From: Tolypeutes matacus
Taxonomy: Eukaryota; Chordata; Mammalia; Cingulata; Chlamyphoridae
Direction: 5' to 3'
Length of the DNA: 64,000 bases
Assembly: GCA_026826555.1 (NCBI GenBank)
Contig: JAKSZT010054457.1
Location: forward strand, 8,595,198-8,659,197
Numbering within the stretch: the stretch's first letter is position 1; every line of letters begins with the position of its first letter. The notes under the pieces are model-generated. The model was not told the DNA's origin and searched no databases. It was given only the letters and a program-made list of their open reading frames with translations. The position numbers were made by a program, and so were the translations under genes. Below are positions 1-11,780 of this stretch, one piece after another.

Positions 1-44
1 ACCTTCTATTCTTTCAGTTGCCATGGCCTTTAATTGAAACTCCA

Positions 45-442
45 TCACAGAAGAGAGTCACACAGAGTTTTCAAGGATGCTGATGTTCTTCCCATTAATG
101 CGTTTCATTGACTTGGTGAAAGGAATGCCCTTGGTGAGAATGTTGATAGTAGATATTCTCAAAGTGTGGCCAAGGATGTTTTTGGGTTCCTGAAATCTTT
201 TCAAGGAGTCCACAAGCTGAAAACTATGTTCACAATACCCCAAGGCATTACTGATACTGAGTTTGTATTTTATATTGAAATGAATCTGTAAAACAATACT
301 ATCTGTTGGGTTCTGGTGATTTATCAATGAGGATTATCATGATGATCTGAAAAGACTATTTAAATATTCTCCTGTTTTTGAACTGCATATCTTTTGAGGC
401 TAGATTTTTTCATATACTTCACATTCAAAATAATCTATTTTA
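45..442. repeat. Unit A copy of a tandem segmental duplication (left end)
   Basis: This stretch is co-linear with 52141-52540 over about 400 bases, with scattered substitutions and short indels. The match resumes after the L1 insertion (10363-10566 against 52555-52740), so the two stretches were contiguous before the L1 arrived. The minus strand has an 89-codon open frame at 58-327. The counterpart in unit B is also largely open but diverged, and I do not recognise the protein. No promoter or splice signals were identified. Confidence 0.8.
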
Positions 443-1060
443 GGACTTCCAGGGAAATGGCATTGGAATAAGTAGGCAAAGTCCAACTCCCTCACAAAAA
501 AGAACACAAGAAGAAAAAAAAAAAAAAACCATATCTGAGGGAGCTGCTTTGACATATATAGAATGGGAAAGTGCTATGTACCATCCAGGAGGGAACTAGA
601 TAGATAAAGGAGCCAAAGGAAAACCTTGAGTTACTCAACCCTATGGTTGGAAACGGCACATATACCCCATCCTGAAGGCAAATAGCCTGGGTAAAGTGCC
701 TGACTCACTGCAACCAATGGAGTGAGACAGAGCATTCCCTAGGGCAGAAGAGAGATCTGGTTAGGGGTGGAGGGTGGTTTCTTTTTAGTGAGTTTGGCCA
801 GATGAGACACCTTTGAATCTCAGAGGGTCCAAAACTGACCAAGTGGCACTGAAGTGGCCATGAGGAGAAAGAAGGGGAGATCTAATCAGGCAGGCAATCA
901 CACCCAGCTGACCTGGGAGAGAGGATCTAAGGTAGAGAGTGGGCATACACAGGTGCCTAAACAGCTCCGCTTGGCAAACAGTTAGAAGCTTAACTTGCCT
1001 GAGGGAAAGGTGGTAGATAGAATCAGATAAGCTTTCTGAAGCCTGCTAAGCTGTGGAGCC

Positions 1061-1120
1061 AGTGTAACTCAGTGGAGGAATTCCTGCCTTGTAAACAGAG
1101 TCCATGGTTCCATTCCTGGG
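1061..1120 (+). other. tRNA-Ala-like segment (box A and box B) in the L1-A 5'UTR
   Basis: The segment reads like the D-arm to T-arm part of tRNA-Ala. TGTAACTCAGTGG at 1063-1075 resembles box A, and GGTTCCATTCC at 1106-1116 resembles box B. The two are 54 bases apart end to end, close to the 55 expected in tRNA-Ala. No 5' or 3' acceptor strands are visible, so it is not a functional tRNA gene. It could be a fragment of a tRNA-derived SINE or a chance or recruited RNA polymerase III-like promoter. The similarity is seen directly and its function is unknown. Confidence 0.5.
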
Positions 1121-1385
1121 TCTTCTTGGAGATGTGATCCAGAGAGTAATCCACAATCCACCAGGTTATTGGGCACACAGCTGGTACCTTATGACAGGGG
1201 ACGTAAGACAGATTTTTTCTTGTTTTATGGTTGTTGGATCAGTTCTTTTTTGTTCTTTTACTTTTTATCAGTTCCTTTTTCTCCCCTTAATTTTATTTGC
1301 TAAAACCTAGTACATCACCTAGAGAGGTCACTCTGAAGAGAGATTGATTGATGAAAACCAGCAGCTTGAGAAGCTCCTTAGGGGC

Positions 1386-1904
1386 TGTAGCAGTTTGGCA
1401 TTATTTATGAATTCCAAAAATAGATACTGGATTATGTTTGTAAACTGGTCTATTCCTCTGGGCATGATTAAATTATGATTAGGACTTTGATTGGGCCATG
1501 TCAGTAGGAGTTGCATCAGAGATAAAACTACGGGCAGAAGAGAGGAGTTAGTTGGAGTTTTGAGTTGGACTTTTGATGCTGGGTTGTAATGCTGGAGCCT
1601 GGGGAAGTAAGCACACAGAGGAGCTTGGTGGTAAGGAAGCAGAGAAGGCCCTAGGAAAAGAGATGAGCCATTAGCCTGATAGCCTACAACTGGCCTTGAG
1701 GAGAGAACAAGCAGCTGAACCTGTAGAGAATCAAGCCCCGAGAAGAGAGGAACCCAGGAATCCGGAATCCTCATATTTTGATGAGGGAAGTAGCCTATGA
1801 ATTATGGCCTAGTAAATATAAGTTTCTACCCCAAATAAATACCCTTTATAAAAGCCAAAAATGTCTAGTATTTTGCATCAGCACCCCCTTGGCTGACCAA
1901 TACA
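1386..1904 (+). mobile_element. Solo LTR (ERVL-type) nested in L1-A
   Basis: This 519-base unit starts TGTAGCAG, ends CCAATACA, and is flanked by a perfect 5-base duplication GGGGC (1381-1385 and 1905-1909). TG...CA ends and a 5-base duplication fit a class III (ERVL or MaLR) LTR. A TATAAAA and an AATAAA lie near the 3' end at about 1835-1855. No internal viral genes remain, so it is a recombined solo LTR. It interrupts the 5'UTR of L1-A and is therefore younger than that element. Confidence 0.8.
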
Positions 1905-1954
1905 GGGGCTTAAGAGGGAAGGCAGTTTTTCCTGTTTTTTGTTGTTTGATTTTT

Positions 1955-2430
1955 TTTGTGGTGGTGGTGGTGGTGGTGTTTTGTATCTTGTTTCTTGTCT
2001 CTCCCCTTTCTTTGTTTCCTTTCTTTTTCTTTCAATTATTTTTCCACCTACTTTATTTCATTTCTTTCCCTTATTTTTCTATCTTCTTTTTTTCTGTTTT
2101 TTTTTTCCTTTCATTCTATCTATTTTTGCTTGGCTTTCCTTTTTCTTTTTCTTTTCCTCTCTTCTCATCAATCATTCTGGCCTTTTAATTCATTGTATTT
2201 TTTCTCTCTATTTTGTTCCTTGCTTCATTTTTTCTATTTTACCCCTTTTATTCCTGTTCCTTTGTATACTTTTACATTTTTTTTCTCATTTTTACTTATT
2301 TATTTTCCTAGCTCTTTAATGGGGTTCCTTTTCTACTTCATTATTGTTATTATCATTATTATTATTATTATTACTATTATTCTTTTTCTCTTCTTATCTC
2401 TTTTCTTTTCTCTGATGCTAATTTTCCCCC
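1955..2430 (+). repeat. GTG microsatellite and long pyrimidine-rich tract of the L1-A 5'UTR
   Basis: A short (GTG)n run at about 1956-1978 leads into some 350 bases that are almost all C and T, followed by an (ATT)n run near 2338-2376. It lies just upstream of ORF1. The same architecture, pyrimidine-rich on the sense strand, is found upstream of ORF1 in the minus-strand L1 at 37380-37970. Long apparent reading frames here (runs of Phe, Leu and Ser) are compositional artefacts. Confidence 0.75.
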
Positions 2431-2582
2431 CAAGGGAACACAGATAAATGCAATTATATATAATAAAAGGAAAAGAGTTTCAAAAAGAAACCTTACCACA
2501 TACAAACACACAAAGCAACAAAATAAAACTCTAGAGTAGAAAGAGAAGCTAACAAACCAAATAAATACATGAAGATAAACAG

Positions 2583-3358
2583 ATGCAAACAACAACAAAC
2601 ATTACAAGCTATACAAAGAAACAGGAAGACATAGCCCAGTTTAATGAACAAACTAAAAAACAGGTGGAGATGCAGAACATGGACCAACTAATCAGGGATG
2701 TACAAACAAATATCCTGTATCAACTTAATGAAGTGAAGAAAGAGATAAAGGATATTAAGAAGACTCTAGGAGAACATACTGAAGAAATTGTAAACATATA
2801 TAAAAAGATAACAGATATGATGGTGATGAAGGGCACAATGCAAGAAATCAAAAATACACTTGAAGCACATAACAGCAGATTTGAACAAGCAGCGGAAAGA
2901 ATTATTGATGTTGAAGACAGTACATCTGAAATCAAAGAGATAGTAGAACAGATAGATAAAAAGAGAAAAAATCCAGCAGGAATTTAGAGATTTGAATGAC
3001 AAAATGAAACACACAAATATATGCATTACAAGCATTCCAGAGTGAAGAGAGAAGGGGAAAGGAGCAGAAGGACTGTTGCAGGAAATAATGGCTGAAAACT
3101 TCCCAACTCTTTTGAGGAACATGGATGTACATGTCCAGGAAGTGCAACACACCTCAAACAGTATAAATCCTGAGGCTTAACTCAAGACATATACTTGTCA
3201 AATTGACCAATGGTCAAGACAAAAAGGGAATACTGAAAACAGCAAGAGAAGAGAGATCCATCACATTCAAGGGAAGCTCGATAAGATTAAGTGCTGATTT
3301 CTCATCTGAAACCATGGAGGAAAGAAGACAATGGTATGACATAGTCAAGGTACTAAAT

Positions 3359-3450
<92 letters not shown>

Positions 3451-3640
3451 AAAAAAACCTTCCAGCCTAGAATTCTCTATACAGGAAACATGGCATCCAA
3501 AAAATGAGGGAGAGTTCAAAATATTCACAGATAAACTGAAATGAAGAGTTTGGCAACAAGAAACCTACCCTTCAAGAAATACTAAAGTGAATTCTGCAGG
3601 TTGAAAGGGAAAAACAAGAGTGAGAGGGTTGGCAGAAAGT
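2583..3640 (+). pseudogene. L1-A ORF1 remnant (RNA-binding chaperone of L1)
   Basis: L1 ORF1p trimerises through a coiled coil and binds L1 RNA. The first 135 codons (2583-2987) form the coiled coil, with heptad-like stretches such as QLNEVKKEIKDIKKTLGEHTEE. The frame then breaks, and the RNA-recognition and C-terminal parts reappear at 3203-3541 with RSITFKGSSIRLSADFSSET and EGEFKIFTDK. A GAAA tetranucleotide expansion sits inside the coding part at 3361-3451, where other copies read LKEKNFQP. Frameshifts and the expansion make it a pseudogene. Confidence 0.85.
3361..3451 (+). repeat. (GAAA)n microsatellite inside L1 ORF1
   Basis: About 22 near-perfect GAAA units are followed by a short A run. 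The array lies within the ORF1 remnant and translates as repeated KERK. Other L1 copies here (24700-24730 and 36420-36450, minus strand) carry an ordinary Lys-Glu-rich sequence at this spot, so the array arose by local expansion after insertion. Confidence 0.9.
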
Positions 3641-3754
3641 GTAGGAAAGAAGATTTATGGTAAGAATAGTTAAAAATATAAAAAGAGAAATAAAAACAAT
3701 ATATGACATACAGAAGCCTAAAGAAAATAAAGCTAATATAAGTAATTCCTAGAC

Positions 3755-6700
3755 AGTAATAATATTGAATGTTAATGGATTAAACTCTCCAATCAAGAGA
3801 CGCAGATTGGTAGAATGATAAGGAACTATGATTCATCTATATGAAGTCTACAAGAAACTCACCTTAGACCCAGGGATGTAAGGAGATTGAAAGTAAATGG
3901 CCAGAAAAGAAATTTACATGCAAACAATAACAAAAAAAAAAAAAGGGTGGGAGTATCTAGACTAATATCAGACAAAATAGACTTTAAATGCAAAGCTATC
4001 ATAAAAGACATAGGAGAGTACACATTAATATAAAGAGCAATGTATCACAAAGAAAGAACAATCATAAACATTTCTGCACCAAACAAAGGTGTCTCGAAAT
4101 ACATGAGGCAAACATTGGAAAAACTGAATGGAGAAATAGATGCCTCTACAATTATAGTGGGGATGTTTAATACACCATTATCACCATTAGACAAAACATC
4201 TTGCTGAAGATCAATAAAGTAACAGAGATCTTGAATAATATATTAGAGGATCTACACCTAATAGACATATACAGAACATTACATCCAAATAGAGTAGGAT
4301 ATACATTCTTCTTGAGTGCCCATGGATCATTCTCTTAGACCACATACTGAGACACAGAATGACTCTGAATGAATTCAGAAAGATTGAAATTATACAAAGT
4401 AATTTCTCTGACCAGAAAAGAATGAAGCTGGAAATAAGTATGGGGCAGAAAACCAGATTAGGCACAAAGATATGGAAGTTAAGCAACACACCCTTCGACA
4501 ATCAGTAAGTCAAGAAGGAAATTGCAAGAGAAATATGCAACTACCTAGATAAATGAAAATGACAACACAAATTATCAAAACCTATGGGATGCAGAAAAAG
4601 CAGTTCTGAGAGGGAAATTTATAGACATAAAAGCCTATATTAAAAAAGAAGAAAGAGCTAAAATAAAAGAACAAACTGCACACCTGGAGGAATTAGAAAA
4701 AAACAACAAACTAATGCCAAAGCAGGTAGAAAGAAGGAAATAACAAAGATTAGAGCAGAGATAAATGAAATTGAAAATAAGAGAGCACTAGAAAAAATTA
4801 AGAAAATCCAAAGCTGGTTCTTTGAGAAGATTAATAAAATTGACAAATCCTTAGCTATACTAACAAAGAAAAAATTGAGAAGGTGCAAATACATTTAAAA
4901 AAATGAAGAATGGAATATCACCACTGACCCCACAGAAATGAAGAGTATCATAGAGGATACTTTAAAAAATTGTCTGCCCACAAGATGGATAACTTAGATG
5001 AAATGGACAAATTCCTAGAAACACACAGCCTACATTGATGAAAGGAGAAATTGAAGAGAACAGACCAGTCACATATGAGATTGGATTAGTACATCAACAA
5101 CCTCCCAACTGAAAAGAGCCCAGGACCCAACAGCTTCATAGGTGAATTCTACCAAACACTCGAAAAAGAACTAACATCAATCCTGCTTAAACTCTTCCAA
5201 AATATAGAAGTGGAGGAAACACTGCCTAACTCGTTCTATGATGCCAGCAACACCCTAATACCAAAGGTACAAAAAGATGCCACAAGAAAGGAAAACTATA
5301 GACCAATCACACAAATGAACCTGGATGCTAGATCCTCAACAAAATATTTGCTAATTGTATTCACCAACACATCAAACAAAATATACACCAAGACCAAGTG
5401 GTTACATCCTTGGTATGGAAGGATGGTTTAACATAAGAAAATCAATGTATTACACCACATTAATAGATAGAAAGATAAAAATCACATGATTATCTCTACA
5501 GATGCAGAAAAAGCATTTGGCAAAATACAGCACCCTTTCCTGATAAAAAAAAAACACTATAAGAGATAGGAATAGAAGGAAATTTTCTCAAAATGATAAA
5601 GGCTATATATGAAAAAATGCACAGCTAGCATCATATATAATGGTGAAATGCTAAAAGCTTTCCTCTAAGATCTGGAGCAAGACAAGAACACCTACTGTCT
5701 CGCTCTTGTTTATCATTGTGTTAGAAGTACTTGTTCAATTACTTAGGCAAGAAAAAGATATAAAAGGCATTCAGTTTGGGAAGGAAGAAGTAAAAATTTC
5801 ACTATTTGCACATAACATGATCCTATACATAGAAAGCCATGAGAAATCTCCAACAAAGCTTCTAGAGCTTACAAATCAGTTGATTAAAGTGAACAGATAT
5901 AAGATCAATGTGCAAAAATCAGTAGCATTTCAGTACACAAATAATGAGCAATCTGAAGAGGAAATCAAGAAGAAAATTCCAATTACAATAGCGACTGAAA
6001 AATCAAATACTTAGGAATAAACTTACCTAAAGATGTAAAGGATTTGTACACAGTAAACTATGCAACATTGTTAAAGGAATCATAGAAGACCTAAATAAAT
6101 GGAACAATATCCCCTGTTCATGGATAAGAAGATTAAACATCTTTAAGATGTCTGTACTGCCAAAACTGATTTACAGATTTATGCAATCCCAATAAAAATT
6201 ACAACAGCATTTTTTACTGGATTGGAAAAACTAACTTGAAATTTATTTGGAAGGGCTAGGGTCCCTGAATAGCCAAAGACATATTGAAAAAGAAAAATGA
6301 AATTGGACAAATCATATTACCTGACTTTAAAATAACTGCAAGTATTGGCATAAGAATAGACACATGGTTTAATGGAAAAGAAATGATAGTTCTGATATAG
6401 ACCCTTCCATATAGGGTCAAATGATATTCAACAAGGCCACGAAGCCCATTCAACTGGGAGAGAATGGCCTCTTTAACAAGTGGTGCTTGAAAAACTGGAT
6501 ATCCATATCCAAAAGAATGAAAGGGGAACACTTTCCCATACCTTATACAAAAATTAACTCAAGATGGATCGAAGACCTAAGTATAAGAGCCAATACCCTA
6601 AAGATCCCGGAAGATAATATAGGGAAACATATACAAGACCTTGTAGTAGGAAATGGTTTCATAAACTTTACATCCAAAGCATAAGCAGCAAAAGAAATAA

Positions 6701-7830
6701 TGAATAAATGGGACCCCTCAAAATTCAAAAACTTTTGCACTGAAAAGGAGTTTGTCAAGAAAGTGAAAAGGCAGCCTATTCTATGGGAGAAAATATTTGG
6801 TAACCATCTGTCCAATTGGGGCCTAATATCCAGCATATAAAAGAAATCCTACATCTCAAAAATAAAAAGACAAACAACCCATTTAAAAAATGGGTGAGTG
6901 ATTTGAATAGACACTTCTCCAAAGCAGAAAATCAACTGGCTAATAAGCACATTAAAAGATGCTCAACATCACTAGCTACTAGTGAAATGCAAACCAAACT
7001 GCAATGAGATATCATCTTAAACCCATTAGACTGGCAGCTATTAAAAAAAACCAGAGGACTACAAGTGTTGGAGAGGATGTGGAGGAAAGGGAACACTTAT
7101 CCAATGCTGGTGGAATATAGAATGATGCAGTCATTGTGAATGACAGTTTGGCAGATCCTCAGCAATCTAACTATAGAACTGTCATATGATCCACCAATTC
7201 CACTACTGGGTATATATCCGGAAGAATTGAAAGCAGGGACATGAAAAGGTATATGCTACAGTGTGAACTGTGGTCTATGGTTGGTGGTAAGGCTCCAGGA
7301 TGTGTAAGTTCATTGAGGGTGGTGGGCCACACTGTGGGAGATGTTTGTGTGGGATGTGGTGGGAGGTGTGGGAGGTGGGCAACATGGGAATCCCAGTGGG
7401 TTCCGTGTAATATTTTGGGTAATCTAAGCACCTCTTAAAATATATGTATATATATATATATATATATATAAATAACATTTTTGTAAGCAAATACACATAT
7501 ATGCATATATATTTATATATCATTTTGCAAATGTTTGTATGTATTGTGAGAATTTAGGTTTTTACCCATAATTAAAAAAAAAAAAAAAAAAGGTATATGC
7601 ACACCAATATTCATCGTGGCATTATTCACCATTGCCAAAAGTTGGAAGCAACACAAATGTTCATCAACAGATGAATGGATAAGCAAATTGTTGTATGTAC
7701 ATACAATGGAATATTACTCAGCTGAAAGAAGGCATGCAGTGTTAACTCAGGGGATAGTCTTTAAAACCTTATGTTGAGCAAAGTAAGGCAGAAACTGAAG
7801 GAGAAGCATTACATGACTTCACTGATATAA
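3755..7830 (+). pseudogene. L1-A ORF2 remnant (endonuclease and reverse transcriptase)
   Basis: ORF2p nicks target DNA and reverse transcribes L1 RNA. The endonuclease start is visible at about 3765 as LNVNGLNSPIKRRRLV. The catalytic GDFN reads GMFN at about 4160. The reverse-transcriptase motif FADD reads FAHN at about 5808. The zinc-knuckle region appears near 7060-7140, and the C-terminal stretch ends at a stop at about 7830. Many frameshifts and stops separate these islands. A 331-base L1 fragment plus its target duplication is inserted near the C-terminus. It is dead. Confidence 0.88.
7257..7587 (+). mobile_element. L1-H: 5'-truncated L1 3' end nested in L1-A ORF2
   Basis: The 331-base insert ends in an A tail and is flanked by a perfect 13-base duplication AAAAGGTATATGC (7244-7256 and 7588-7600). 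Its sequence matches the 3' terminal module of the long-3'UTR L1 family, closest to 15576-15811 and to the reverse strand of 20905-21200. It includes a (TA)n run at 7441-7471. A clean duplication plus poly(A) tail is the hallmark of target-primed reverse transcription. Confidence 0.92.
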
Positions 7831-8815
7831 ATTAAGCAAATTAAGCAGACTCACAGATCTAGAGTCTGGAAATTAGGTTTGCAGGAGACAGAAAGGGAGG
7901 AGAGGGTTGTGAGCAAGTGCCCATATAGGAAAAATCTATGATAAGGTGGAGGGGTGTAGTTGTGTAGTGGATGGGCATGACAGAGGTGCAGTGATGCTAT
8001 TGAGTTTAGTGGTGCTGGTCTGTGAGAGAAGTAGGGTGAGGGGGTTGGGTTGGACTATCCATGGATTTGGGGGAGGGCCAGGGGAAGGAGCAGGTGAACG
8101 CTGGGGTACTGCAAATCTGTGGCTAAACCTACAACATTGGGAATGTTCTTTTGGCAAATATTGCAGGGGAGATTTACTGGTGTAGGGTGTTGGATATGTC
8201 GTTATGCATACAAGACCTGGGGTAGGCTTCTATGAAATATGTAAGTGTTCATATTGTCATAGTGTGGTATATTAGTGGTTGGAGACCCACACAGTAAACA
8301 AGAAAATATTAAACTTTCATCCTGGCAAGTCATGCTATGTTCTCAAATAGAGGGGCAACAGTTTCCTGAGAACAAATGCAGTGCCTAATGACAGAAAACA
8401 GACCAATATGTCAAGCCCTCGATATTATTGCAAGTAACTATGAATCCTATACTTCAAAATTGAAACTTAGCAGTTACCATAGATCTTGAGGGGAGGGGTA
8501 GGGAAGAATGGAATAGGTGGAAAATAGGGTATTTTTAGGGCATTAGGATTGTTCTGCATGATCTTACTTTAATGGATATAGGCCGTTTTAAATTTCGTCA
8601 AAATTTGTAAAGTGTATTATCCAAAATGTAAATCATAATATAAACCATTGACTATGGTCTGTAGCAATGCTTTGATATTTGTACATGTATTTTAACAAAT
8701 ATACCACCTGTATGTAAAATGCTATTAATAGGGGAGACAGGAAAAGGGGAGGGCATTGGGTATATGGTCAGCTCCTATATTCGTCACTTGAATTTACTGT
8801 AACCTAAATCTTCTT

Positions 8816-8926
8816 TGAAGATAAAATGAAAAAAAAAATAAGACATTGTGGGAATATATGGAAGACAATCTCACTGTACATTCAAGACAACAGATCTCAC
8901 AGCCATGAAAGACATATTGTGTAAAA
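8816..8926 (+). repeat. Left arm of a ~110-base inverted repeat in L1-A
   Basis: This stretch is the reverse complement of 9672-9782 with roughly 93 percent identity by eye. The intervening spacer is about 745 bases. The left arm is in its normal place in the L1 3'UTR and the right arm is the misplaced one. Confidence 0.85.
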
Positions 8927-9671
8927 AAGTTTTTTTATTATTTAAAAATTTTATATTTTTATTTTTTAAAACTGTTTTTGTATTTTACATGCAATTTTTA
9001 AAAGTATCATAATTATTTGATTTTCTTATAATTTTTATTTTATTTTATTTTATTTTTGGGTTGAATTTATTTGGTTATTTTCCACTCAATAACTGAAAAA
9101 ATATCAACATCCCATCCTAGGAAGCTCTTCTACATTCTCTAATGGGACAGCAAGAATCCTCTGAGTACAGGGTCGGAACCTAGTGAAGGAGGATGGATCA
9201 TTGCACCAGGCCCTTGATAATGATGATTGTACTTGTGAATCTTTTCTTTTGAAATTGAAACTTAGCCTCATATTATATATTGCCTAAGAGTTACCTCCAG
9301 AGGACCTGCTTGTATCACAAATGTAGCCTCTCTTTAAGCCCAAGTCAGCATATAAACATACAACCTTCCCACTGGCATGAGACATGATTCCCAGGGATAA
9401 GACTCCCTGGCACTGAGGGATTATTACCAAGTACCCACTAACAATACACCTTGCAAAAGACCTTGACAAAAAGGGGGAAAGGGTAAAGACAAATGAGTTA
9501 TTATGGCTAAGAGATTCAAAGTGAGTCTGGAGGCCATTTCGGAGGTTATACTTACGCATGTCTCAGCAGGATCTCATTGACTGCCACAGTAAATATTGCT
9601 TCAAAAATCTAGGCTCTTGAGGGCTTTAGAGACATCCAAGCACTATAGGCAGGGCAGACAGCTCAAGAGTT

Positions 9672-9782
9672 TTACACAGTATGTCTTTCATGGCTGTAAG
9701 ATCTGTTGTCTTGAATGTACAGGGAGATTTTCTTCCATATATTCCCCCAGTGTCTTATATTTTTTTCATTTTATCTTCAAGA
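9672..9782 (-). repeat. Right arm of the inverted repeat in L1-A
   Basis: It is the inverted copy of 8816-8926. It replaces roughly 300 bases of the central 3'UTR block that are present in other copies (for example 13140-13420). After it the sense-strand L1 sequence resumes, so a local inverted duplication with deletion is more likely than a separate insertion. Confidence 0.8.
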
Positions 9783-10566
9783 GGCCCATCACAAGGAACA
9801 GTGAGAGTCCGAAATACAAGCAAGAGACTTCCATCCATCTGCCCCATGGACTCTAAGCCCCCTCTCAATTAGAGGCAGTGTGAGCATCACTATGTCCAGG
9901 ATGGGGAATGAATAATGGACTAAAGTAGACTTACTATTATTCAACTGTAGACTTATTGTTATTTTAGCAATGGAAGAACTTTTATCATTGATGTAGGGTA
10001 GGCACAGGAGCTTCCGAAGGGAGGGAGAGGGAAAAATAGGTGTATTACTGGGGCATTTTCAGGACATTGAAATTGTCTTGCATGACATTTCAATGATGGA
10101 TACAGGTCATTATATATTTTGTCATAACTTACAAAATTGTGTGGACAGAATGTAAACTCTAATGTAAAGTATAATCCATGGTTAGTGGCAATGTTTCAAT
10201 ATATGTTCATCAACAGGAATTAGTGTACCACACTGATGAAGGATGTTGTTAATGTGGGAAAGTGTGGGAGGGAGGGGAAGTGGAGCATATGGGAATTCTC
10301 TATATTTTTTATGTAACACGTAATCTAAAATTTCTTTAAAATAAATAAATAAACATACTTTAACCAATTGAATATGTGAGAATCCAGCTGACTTGGGCAT
10401 TTAAAAAATTTGAAGAGTGTAAAACAATGTCATTCTCCTTAATATATATTTTATGGAAAATGTAGTTATTTTTATTACAGTTATTATTTATGTTAATATG
10501 TAATGGAGGTATTATTGTTATTGTTAATGTATTAACAAGTAAATGTTGAAAAATTTATTATTTACA

Positions 10567-11780
10567 GGTTTTGGTTCTCTCGTTTCCTTGGTATGGTGGT
10601 TGTCAATCCTCACCTCCTTGTTAGTTGTTCTGGGTGAATCCAATGAACTGGACAGTAGGTGTTTCAAATCCACTGAAGTTCCAGGCCAAGCTGGCACATG
10701 GACAGTCCAAAGATTCCAGTCCCTTGGATGTACACCTACAAACTCCAACACCTAGTATAAGTTTAAATAGAAGAGACAGATAAGCCATGTGTAGGGAAGC
10801 CATAATTGAGTCCAACACGGTCCCTCTCAGGAGCACAAACTCCAAAGTAGGGCCCACTGGCAAGGAGCCAAACTCCGGAGCTATCTGCCTTGACTATAGG
10901 ACCTGGGTGTCTGCAGAGACCTCATTAGCCCCATTATTTGGAGTAGTATCCACTTTGGCAGTCTATGAGATCCTGCTGAGATGTGCACAAGCATTATCTC
11001 TGGGATGATCTCCTGAGTGCCTTTGAAGGCTCTTAGCCATATAAACTCATTTGTCTTTACCTTTTTCCCTTTTTATTTGAGGTCTTTTTCCAGTTGTATT
11101 GCTAGTTGGTGCTTGGTAGTAACCCCTTGGTGCCAGGGAGGCCCATCCCTGGGAGTCATGCCCCATGCTGAGAGGAATGTAATGCATTTATATGCTGAGT
11201 TTGCTTAGAGAGAGGCCACATTTGAGCAACAAGGAGGCTCTTAGGAGGTAACTCTTAGGCACCCCACAACACTAGGCCCAGTTACCATTTCAAGAGCAAA
11301 GACTCATAAGGCTAGTCATCAATATCAAGGGCCCATCAGTGTGTAATCCTCCTTCACCAGTCACTGCCCCTGCACTTGGGGGATGGTTGTTACTCCATTA
11401 GAGAATGTGGCAGAGCTCTCCAGGATGGGTGTTCAATATTCTCTTGGTTATTGTGTGAGTCTTCAACCACTGTGACAATGGCCCATGAATATTTGAACAG
11501 TTTTATATACCTTATATGTATATCCAGGTGAAATTCCTCCTTTGGGACCTCATCACTGACATCCCACAACAATGATCCTCCCCTGCCCCAGTTGTAACCC
11601 TTCTGTGATCAAAAGATTTTTAAAAAATGAAGTATTAAAAATAGCTAAATACACATAATAAAAATAAATGAAATAGTAATTATAAGTTTAAATATAAGAA
11701 TTAAAATGCATAAACATTTTAAAAAGTTAAAAGTAAAATAAAATTAAAAGATTGGAATATTAAAAAGTAATGAAAATATT
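10567..11780 (-). mobile_element. L1-B part 1: minus-strand L1 3'UTR, no poly(A) end
   Basis: Its reverse complement matches the central block of the long L1 3'UTR (compare 28650-29633 and 12400-13400). The left edge lies in the middle of that block and lacks the final module and A tail. Relative to unit B it replaces about 745 bases (52741-53484). The element continues at 13985-14235 after the nested L1-C. Confidence 0.8.

Larger units (their letters stand above)
443..10346 (+). mobile_element. L1-A: long, old, sense-strand LINE-1 with nested insertions
   Basis: The order is 5'UTR (443-2582), ORF1 remnant, ORF2 remnant, then a 3'UTR of about 2.5 kb ending in an A-rich tail. Flanks show an imperfect target-site duplication of about 16 bases (427-442 and 10347-10362), and unit B around 52545 holds the uninserted site. 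Reading frames are broken throughout, so it is inactive. It carries a solo LTR, a truncated L1, a GAAA microsatellite and an inverted repeat. The element body is about 9.9 kb, longer than a typical 6-7 kb L1, owing to the extended 3'UTR and the nested insertions. Confidence 0.85.
7831..10346 (+). other. L1-A extended 3'UTR with two terminal modules
   Basis: A first L1-type terminal module lies at about 8520-8835. An AT-rich linker follows, then a unique block at about 9100-9670, and a second module at about 10045-10346. The two modules are homologous to each other, sharing elements around GGATAYAGG, the run leading to ATGTAAA, and CCAYNGACTATGG or CCATGG. The same layout recurs in L1-C (11781-13984) and L1-F (29634-32370, minus). 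Part of the central block is replaced by an inverted copy of 8816-8926. Confidence 0.75.

Noticed and set aside
1778..2447. Several overlapping long frames rich in Phe, Leu, Ser and Tyr
   Set aside because: They lie in a pyrimidine-rich tract that avoids stops by composition. There is no conserved domain and the tract is part of an L1 5'UTR.
3203..3544. Lys-Glu repeat protein
   Set aside because: It is ORF1 of an old L1 interrupted by a GAAA microsatellite, not a novel repeat protein.
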